A stretch of 10,654 bases of DNA from Caldivirga sp. UBA161. GTDB taxonomy: Archaea; Thermoproteota; Thermoprotei; Thermoproteales; Thermocladiaceae. A model generated the notes under the pieces. The model saw only the letters and a program-made list of their open reading frames with translations, searched no databases and was not told where the DNA came from. Position 1 is the first letter of the stretch. Each line of letters opens with the position of its first letter. Positions 6,278 to 10,654 of this stretch are shown here, piece after piece. The position numbers and the translations under genes were made by a program. The stretch lies in contig NZ_DAXS01000036.1 of assembly GCF_002506515.1 (NCBI RefSeq), positions 239-10,892 on the forward strand. Reading direction: 5' to 3'.

Positions 6278-8121
6278 TAATATAAATTCAACACAGGATT
6301 AACCACGCGCCCCTCATTAACATCAACCACACCCTTTGGCGTAATCCTAATTTCAGGTATTACGATTACTGGCATTAGTGATATATGGAAGAGCGCCATC
6401 CTTGGTTCAGTAACACCTCCAGCCTGGAGGAAATCCTCAACGCACTTTACCTCTCTGTAAACCTTATCATAGGGTTCACTACTCATTAGGCCGCCAAGCT
6501 TAAGGGGTACCCTGCATTTAATTTCGCCATCACGTACTGTAATGATACCACCCCTTAATTTCTCAAGCTCCCTTAAGGCGATTAACATGTCGCTTAGGTT
6601 CATTCCAAGCACCAATATATTATGTGTATCACGCCCTATTGTTTGAGCTATAGCCCCAGTCCTGAGGCCTAAGCCATGTATGAAGCCCTTACCAATATAC
6701 CTCCCACGATACCTATCAATCACTGCAATGTATGATACATCATTAAATGGGTTAGGGTTAATTAATCCATTAACCACAGGAACCTCCACCTTAACCTTCT
6801 TAGTAACGGTAATGCCATACCGTATCCCTGCAGCCAACACTAATGCAGTGCCGCTGCTCATGTTTACCCCTATGGCTAAGTCACTTAAATTATGGATTTT
6901 AGGGATATTGAATGGGCTTTCCATTAATGTTAAGTTGCTTAACTTATTGGTATCATAATCCTTAAGTAGTATTTGGCCATCATGGTAAATCACCTCCCCA
7001 TTAACCACCACTGTATTAATGCTGGCTTCCTCATAATTATTTAACAACACTAAGTCACTTACCCTACCTGGTGCCACTAAACCAATTAGATTATCTAACC
7101 TTAGGTATGTTGCAGGATTCACAGTAACCATTCTAAACGCATTAATTGGGTCAATTCCATGCTCAATAATCCTTTTAACAACATAATCCATATACCCCCT
7201 CTCAACAAGGTCGGTGACTGAAACATCATCAGTAACTAGCATTAGCCTACTAATACCATGACTATTCTTAGCTAATTCAGGTATAATAGCTTCAGCATCC
7301 CTCCATGCTGTACCAAACCTAGGCATAACCCACATACCCCTAAGCAATTTCTCTAAGGCTCCACCTACGTTAATTGATTCATGGCATGATGATGGTGAAG
7401 CCACTGAATAGGCGTTTAAGGCATCTTCATCATCGCTTGGTAAGTGGCCGTAAACCATCATACCATGCCCCAGCGCCAATTTAATCTTAGCCAGTGAATC
7501 CTCATCTCCCTTAATTACTGATGAGTAATCCATGAATTCCCCAAGGCTATGAAACAGCCCAGTGTTGATTAATTGATTAATATCCTCAACTTTAAGTACC
7601 GCCCCTGGGTTATCAACATCAAGGTTAGTTGGTGGGACACAGGGTGGAATCTGCATGAGTATCTTCAACGGTAAGTTAATTGCACTCTTAGCGAAGTTAA
7701 TGAGGTAATTCACGCCGCCTACATTAGTTATATCATGTGGATCAGCAACAATGAGTGTAGTACCATGCCTTAACGCCAATTTAGCGAACTCAACAGGTGC
7801 CAGGAAGCTTGACTCTATATGCACGTGGGCATCAATGAAGCCGGGGGTTACGTACATTCCACGCCCATTAATAATCCTCGTGCCTAAACCCACATAGCCC
7901 CCATCCTTACTTGACTTAGTTAATGCAGCTATGAATTTAGAGTACACTATAATTGATAAACCCTCCACTATGCGCCCACCAGCAACATCAACCACATTAA
8001 CGTCACGTATAATTAGGTTAGCTTTCCTTAACCCCCTTGAGGCCTCTATTAGCTCACGCATTAACCCAATGTACTCTATCATTACGTTTCCCGGAAAGGT
8101 TAAGGCTTCATCATTAACCAT
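6277..8121 (-). CDS. ade: Adenine deaminase (diverged member)
   Basis: A 614-residue amidohydrolase-superfamily enzyme, predicted to convert adenine to hypoxanthine and ammonia in purine salvage. Landmarks in order: PGFIDAHVHIESSFLAP (93-109) with metal ligands H99 and H101 and E103; DPHDITNVGG (127-136); PPCVPPT (159-165); LGEFMDY (193-199); GHLP with H226; H247-E248; TDD (297-299), the catalytic/metal Asp pair; VNPATYLRL and LVAPGRVSDLVLL (334-360); and the Ade-specific C-terminal domain with GRDTHNILVLG (496-506) and SLMPVIVIPE (581-590). The length is slightly above E. coli Ade (588 aa). Several motifs depart from the usual family form: GHLPSDDE instead of GHAPGLSG, RFGTA instead of REGSA, and GRDTHN instead of AHDSHN. 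Substrate specificity could therefore differ. A TATA box about 25 nt upstream supports the first Met and a leaderless mRNA. Confidence 0.88.
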   Translation of the reverse strand: MVNDEALTFPGNVMIEYIGLMRELIEASRGLRKANLIIRDVNVVDVAGGRIVEGLSIIVYSKFIAALTKSSKDGGYVGLGTRIINGRGMYVTPGFIDAHVHIESSFLAPVEFAKLALRHGTTLIVADPHDITNVGGVNYLINFAKSAINLPLKILMQIPPCVPPTNLDVDNPGAVLKVEDINQLINTGLFHSLGEFMDYSSVIKGDEDSLAKIKLALGHGMMVYGHLPSDDEDALNAYSVASPSSCHESINVGGALEKLLRGMWVMPRFGTAWRDAEAIIPELAKNSHGISRLMLVTDDVSVTDLVERGYMDYVVKRIIEHGIDPINAFRMVTVNPATYLRLDNLIGLVAPGRVSDLVLLNNYEEASINTVVVNGEVIYHDGQILLKDYDTNKLSNLTLMESPFNIPKIHNLSDLAIGVNMSSGTALVLAAGIRYGITVTKKVKVEVPVVNGLINPNPFNDVSYIAVIDRYRGRYIGKGFIHGLGLRTGAIAQTIGRDTHNILVLGMNLSDMLIALRELEKLRGGIITVRDGEIKCRVPLKLGGLMSSEPYDKVYREVKCVEDFLQAGGVTEPRMALFHISLMPVIVIPEIRITPKGVVDVNEGRVVNPVLNLY

Positions 8122-8142
8122 TAATCTAAATGATTAAGCTAA

Positions 8143-8150
8143 TTTATAAA
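8143..8150 (-). promoter_or_regulatory. TATA element of the adenine deaminase gene
   Basis: Minus-strand TTTATAAA is centred about 25.5 nt upstream of the ATG at 8121. It separates this gene's transcription from the nadC-like gene that ends at 8230. Confidence 0.55.
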
Positions 8151-8229
8151 AATTATCACTATAATAAATACAATATTTAATGAATTAATTGAATAAATTC
8201 AGCATTTAGAGTTCATTAATCATATATAC

Positions 8230-9075
8230 TTACGTGGTGATTTCAAGGCTTATATCAATGGGTTTAGCCTTCATTGTTATGTAGCTTGTACTGATTATAT
8301 CTGGGTTAGCTTCAGCATACTCAATAATATTGCTTGGTGTAATTCCACCAGATGCCTCTATTATGGCTTTATTCCGTAGGCCTAATGCCTCAAGCGTATT
8401 TATTATTTGCTTGAGTTGAGTTGGCGTAACATTATCTATGAGTACTGCATCTGCCCCAGCCTTAATTGCCTTAATGGCGTCATCAACATTACTTACCTCA
8501 ACCTCAATCTTATGCATGAATGTTGCCTTATCCCTAGCTATCTTAACGGCTCCCTCAACATCATGAATTATGGCTAGGTGATTATCCTTAATTAATAATG
8601 CATCACTTAATGATAACCTATGGGTATCAGCACCACCTACAGCCACTGCCTTCTTAATTAATGACCTTAAGCATGGTATGGTTTTCCTAGTTGCCGCAAC
8701 CTTAACCCTTGGGTTAACCCTATGAACCATTTCAACAACCTCCCTAGTAGCCTTAACCACACCAAGTATTATGCTTAATACGTTAAGTAGGCTCCTCTCA
8801 ATTACTAGAATTAATTTAGCATTACCGGAGAGTACCATTAATGATTCACCAAGCTTAAAGTATTCACCATCATGCTTCAAGGCATTGGCATTAAGCCCAA
8901 GCACCCTCAACGCCTCAGCAAAGTCAATTAGGCAGCATGCGTAGCCATCTTCCTTAGCCAACACTACCGCCTTAACCTCCACATCACCTATAATGGCCTC
9001 AGTGGTGGCGTCACCAAGGGGTGCATCCTCCTTAACTAAGTTTAAGAGTAATTGAGCTAACTCCTGAGGCATCAT
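8230..9075 (-). CDS. nadC: NadC-like quinolinate phosphoribosyltransferase
   Basis: A 281-residue member of the quinolinate phosphoribosyltransferase (QPRTase) family. NadC makes nicotinate mononucleotide, CO2 and pyrophosphate from quinolinate and PRPP (EC 2.4.2.19). Seen in order: the N-terminal EDAPLGDATTEAI (16-28), ER-LLN (93-98), the quinolinate/PRPP loop TRKTIPCLR (129-137), GGADTHRLSLSD (147-158), LIKDNH (161-166), E191/E193, LIDN (212-215), EASGGIT (240-246) and DISL (274-277). R130, K131, H152, R153 and K163 match ligand-binding positions of characterised NadC enzymes. The length is typical. The C-terminal segment TSYITMKAKPIDISL lacks the usual G-x-LTHS and is partly reminiscent of ModD, a NadC-like protein linked to molybdenum use. 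The KDNH motif favours NadC. The start overlaps the upstream transporter stop (ATGA), with GGTGA at 9083-9087 and a 7-nt spacer. Confidence 0.85.
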   Translation of the reverse strand: MMPQELAQLLLNLVKEDAPLGDATTEAIIGDVEVKAVVLAKEDGYACCLIDFAEALRVLGLNANALKHDGEYFKLGESLMVLSGNAKLILVIERSLLNVLSIILGVVKATREVVEMVHRVNPRVKVAATRKTIPCLRSLIKKAVAVGGADTHRLSLSDALLIKDNHLAIIHDVEGAVKIARDKATFMHKIEVEVSNVDDAIKAIKAGADAVLIDNVTPTQLKQIINTLEALGLRNKAIIEASGGITPSNIIEYAEANPDIISTSYITMKAKPIDISLEITT

Positions 9076-10394
9076 TTAGGGGTCACCTTAAGTAGTGCTA
9101 ATGATGAAGCCAATGAGGCTAATGATATTGAAGCCATTAAAGCCGATACGGCGTACCAAGCTGAGTAACCTAAGGTACTTATGATTACGGGTAAGATTAA
9201 CCCTGACGCCAACCCAGTAAGTAAACCACCCAATTGGTAAGCTAACCCTGAACCGGAATACCTATACACTGTTGGGAATAATAGGGTGAATAACTTCGGT
9301 AATGAACCAAAACCCATGTACTCAGAGGCCATGTAAGCCTCAAAGGTGATGAGTATCACGGCTGGGTTACCTGTGGCTAATAATGGGTAAAATAATACAC
9401 TCATAATACCTGTTGCAACTGAGCCAATTACCAAGATTAATAGTGGATTGTACTTATCCGATAATGAACCACTAATGAGCGTTGATGCAACACCACCCGT
9501 TAATAGGGATATGGCGTAAGCCAATAGTATGAATGAGCTAGCTGGCATACCCATTAATGTACCTATTCCCAACGCCTTGCTTACATACGTAACTGAGTAG
9601 GGTAATACGGCAACTGTGGTTACTGCAGTTATGTAGAACCAAGCTAAGGCAAGCAACATTACCTTCAGCCACTCCCTCTTAAACACTTCAATGGCGGGAT
9701 ACCTCAACACCTCACCCCTCTTAGCCAGCTCCATGAATAGTGGTGATTCAATTAACCTATGCCTAATAATGGCTGCAATCACTATTACTGCGGCTCCAAC
9801 CAGGAATAGTATCCTCCACCCCCATGAGTAGAAGAATTGATGAGGCATTAATAGTGATGAAAATGAGAAGGCCAATGATGCTAAAGCAATGCCCACTGTT
9901 GCAAAGGCCTGAAATACTCCACCCCAGAATCCCAGGTTACTGCATCCATTAGCCATCATTACTTCACTAATCCATGTGGCGCCACCACCCCACTCCCCAC
10001 CGAAGCCTATGCCGAGTATTAACCTAGATATGAGTAGGAGCATAATGGAATATATACCTATTTGACTATACGTTGGGGTTAATCCCATTATGACCATTGA
10101 TGCGAAGGCTAGTAATAATGTTAAAACTAAAGTATACCTCCTACCCACCCTATCACCAATATGCCCAAATATAAATGCCCCAAGAGGCCTAGTAACGTAG
10201 GCTACAGCGTAAGTGACCATTGCTAAGGATAATGCAATACCCGGTATTTTGAAGGCTGGCTCAAAATATTGGCTTAACCACACTGTACCTGCCGCATTGG
10301 CGGCTAGTAGGAAGTCATAGTAGTCAAGCATAGTCCCTAACCCAGCGGCTAATACCGTGGATTTTACAACTCTTGAGGTTTCAGTTAACCGCAT
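9072..10394 (-). CDS. MFS transporter, metabolite:H+ symporter (MHS) type
   Basis: A 440-residue, 12-helix major facilitator of the MHS group (relatives of KgtP, ShiA and ProP). Signature motifs: DYYDFLL in helix 1 (24-30, equivalent to the usual EWYDFxxY), RPLGAFIFGHIGDRVGRR (69-86) in the helix 2-3 loop, GFGGEWGG (130-137) in helix 4, ESPLF (216-220) in the central loop, and YRYSGSGLAYQLGG (377-390) near helix 11. The family takes up carboxylates and zwitterions with protons. Its stop codon overlaps the start of the NadC-like gene, so the two are one transcription unit. A pyridine carboxylate such as quinolinate or nicotinate is a reasonable inferred substrate, not proven. The start at 10394 is the first Met that keeps the helix 1 motif at normal distance. 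No clear TATA box stands 27 nt upstream; the best candidate near 10417-10425 is weak. Confidence 0.87.
   Translation of the reverse strand: MRLTETSRVVKSTVLAAGLGTMLDYYDFLLAANAAGTVWLSQYFEPAFKIPGIALSLAMVTYAVAYVTRPLGAFIFGHIGDRVGRRYTLVLTLLLAFASMVIMGLTPTYSQIGIYSIMLLLISRLILGIGFGGEWGGGATWISEVMMANGCSNLGFWGGVFQAFATVGIALASLAFSFSSLLMPHQFFYSWGWRILFLVGAAVIVIAAIIRHRLIESPLFMELAKRGEVLRYPAIEVFKREWLKVMLLALAWFYITAVTTVAVLPYSVTYVSKALGIGTLMGMPASSFILLAYAISLLTGGVASTLISGSLSDKYNPLLILVIGSVATGIMSVLFYPLLATGNPAVILITFEAYMASEYMGFGSLPKLFTLLFPTVYRYSGSGLAYQLGGLLTGLASGLILPVIISTLGYSAWYAVSALMASISLASLASSLALLKVTPK
9083..9087 (-). promoter_or_regulatory. Ribosome binding site of the NadC-like gene
   Basis: Minus-strand GGTGA inside the last codons of the transporter gene is 7 nt before the ATG at 9075. 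It is an internal-operon Shine-Dalgarno site, in contrast to the leaderless first genes elsewhere, and supports translation from a shared mRNA. Confidence 0.6.
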
Positions 10395-10537
10395 ATTTAA
10401 GGTAATAAGCTAGCTCTCAATAACTTAGCCGTGCGGTTTTCAATCATAATTCATTGATTCATAATGATCAAGTGTGCAAAGTAAGTAACACAGTACCTCA
10501 TGTTTAATCACTTAGTGCCCTTTGATTGCCAGGAATA

Positions 10538-10555
10538 CGTAATGTTAGCATTACG
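10538..10555. repeat. Inverted repeat upstream of the edge gene promoter
   Basis: CGTAATG (10538-10544), loop TTAG, CATTACG (10549-10555) is a perfect 7-bp inverted repeat ending 10 bp before the TATA element of the rightward gene. The position and dyad symmetry suit an operator for a dimeric regulator or an activator site next to the BRE. Confidence 0.4.
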
Positions 10556-10565
10556 GTTGCGTAAG

Positions 10566-10573
10566 GTTTATTT
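10566..10573 (+). promoter_or_regulatory. TATA element of the right-edge gene
   Basis: GTTTATTT is centred about 28 nt before the ATG at 10598, fitting a leaderless mRNA. The stretch between box and start is strongly T/G-biased (TTTG repeats, 10571-10588). Confidence 0.5.
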
Positions 10574-10597
10574 GTTTTTGTTTGTTTTACTGTTGGG

Positions 10598-10654
10598 ATG
10601 AGTCTTAGTCCTGAGGAGAAGAGGAGGTTTTTGAGGGCTTTGGAGGAGGATGAG
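10598..10654 (+). CDS. N-terminus of an unidentified protein (cut by window edge)
   Basis: ATG at 10598 opens 19 codons to the right edge, giving MSLSPEEKRRFLRALEEDE. A TATA element at leaderless distance supports it as a true start. The fragment is highly charged and helical (6 Glu, 1 Asp, 4 Arg, 1 Lys). From memory it resembles the start of crenarchaeal coiled-coil proteins with a PD-(D/E)XK-like domain (the DUF3782 type), but 19 residues cannot establish this. Function unassigned. Confidence 0.45.
   Translation, partial: MSLSPEEKRRFLRALEEDE

Larger units (their letters stand above)
10395..10597. other. Divergent intergenic region
   Basis: This 203-bp stretch separates the leftward transporter operon from a rightward gene at the window edge. 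It holds an AGCTAGCT palindrome (10408-10415) close to the transporter start, several ATTCAT repeats around 10440-10465, an inverted repeat at 10538-10555 and the TATA element of the right-hand gene. I see no small open frame or RNA gene in it. Confidence 0.5.

Noticed and set aside
6680..6958. Plus-strand open frame of 92 codons opposite the adenine deaminase
   Set aside because: It lies wholly antisense to a well-supported gene, has no promoter or RBS, and its composition is that expected of a shadow frame.
7931..8137. Plus-strand open frame of 68 codons opposite the deaminase N-terminus
   Set aside because: Antisense to conserved coding sequence; it covers the deaminase start and has no supporting signals.
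8177..8219. TTAATGAA ... TTCATTAA inverted repeat in the spacer downstream of the NadC-like gene
   Set aside because: Only 8 bp of AT-rich arms with a 27-nt loop in an AT-rich spacer; chance is a sufficient explanation.
10395..10597. Possible tRNA, CRISPR leader or insertion-sequence end
   Set aside because: No T-arm-like motif, no regularly spaced repeats and no terminal inverted repeat with target duplication.

Overview
This window looks like a chromosomal segment of a hyperthermophilic or thermoacidophilic crenarchaeon, most likely Thermoproteaceae (Caldivirga/Vulcanisaeta-like). This placement is inferred from protein families and promoters, not from a database match. Three things support it: an archaeal HTH_10 (Bat-type) regulator; TATA elements about 24-29 nt upstream of nearly every first-gene ATG, implying leaderless mRNAs; and GGTGA Shine-Dalgarno sites only where a gene is internal to an operon or has a short leader. 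Base composition is moderately AT-rich and looks uniform. I saw no tRNA, rRNA, CRISPR array, transposase or insertion sequence.

Left part (1-2839): two divergently transcribed genes encode related but distinct L-fucose/L-arabinose isomerase-fold proteins, the leftward one cut by the window edge. They share a 168-bp intergenic region with the same octamer CTTTTAAG at promoter distance from each start. Both keep the same Glu-Asp-His-His spacing. Next come a convergent single-cysteine PrxQ/BCP-type peroxiredoxin and a HTH_10 regulator, each with its own promoter (2883-4137).

Middle part (4311-8121, minus strand): a 68-residue Asn-rich protein of unknown function with a strong BRE/TATA promoter; an APC-superfamily permease; and a diverged adenine deaminase. 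A perfect AT-only 13-bp inverted repeat starts at the adenine deaminase stop codon and lies upstream of the permease promoter.

Right part (8230-10394, minus strand): a two-gene operon in which an MHS-type MFS transporter overlaps a NadC-like quinolinate phosphoribosyltransferase by ATGA. This suggests coupled uptake and phosphoribosylation of a pyridine carboxylate. At the far right, a plus-strand gene starts at 10598 with a leaderless promoter and runs off the window.

Taken together, the right half reads as nucleobase/pyridine salvage plus transport, and the left edge as an uncharacterised sugar isomerase pair. The longest stretch without a gene is 10395-10597 (203 bp), so there is no gene-free gap above 300 bases. 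I found no defence, secretion or obviously new multi-gene system. The best candidates for new biology are the divergent isomerase pair and the transporter-NadC couple.
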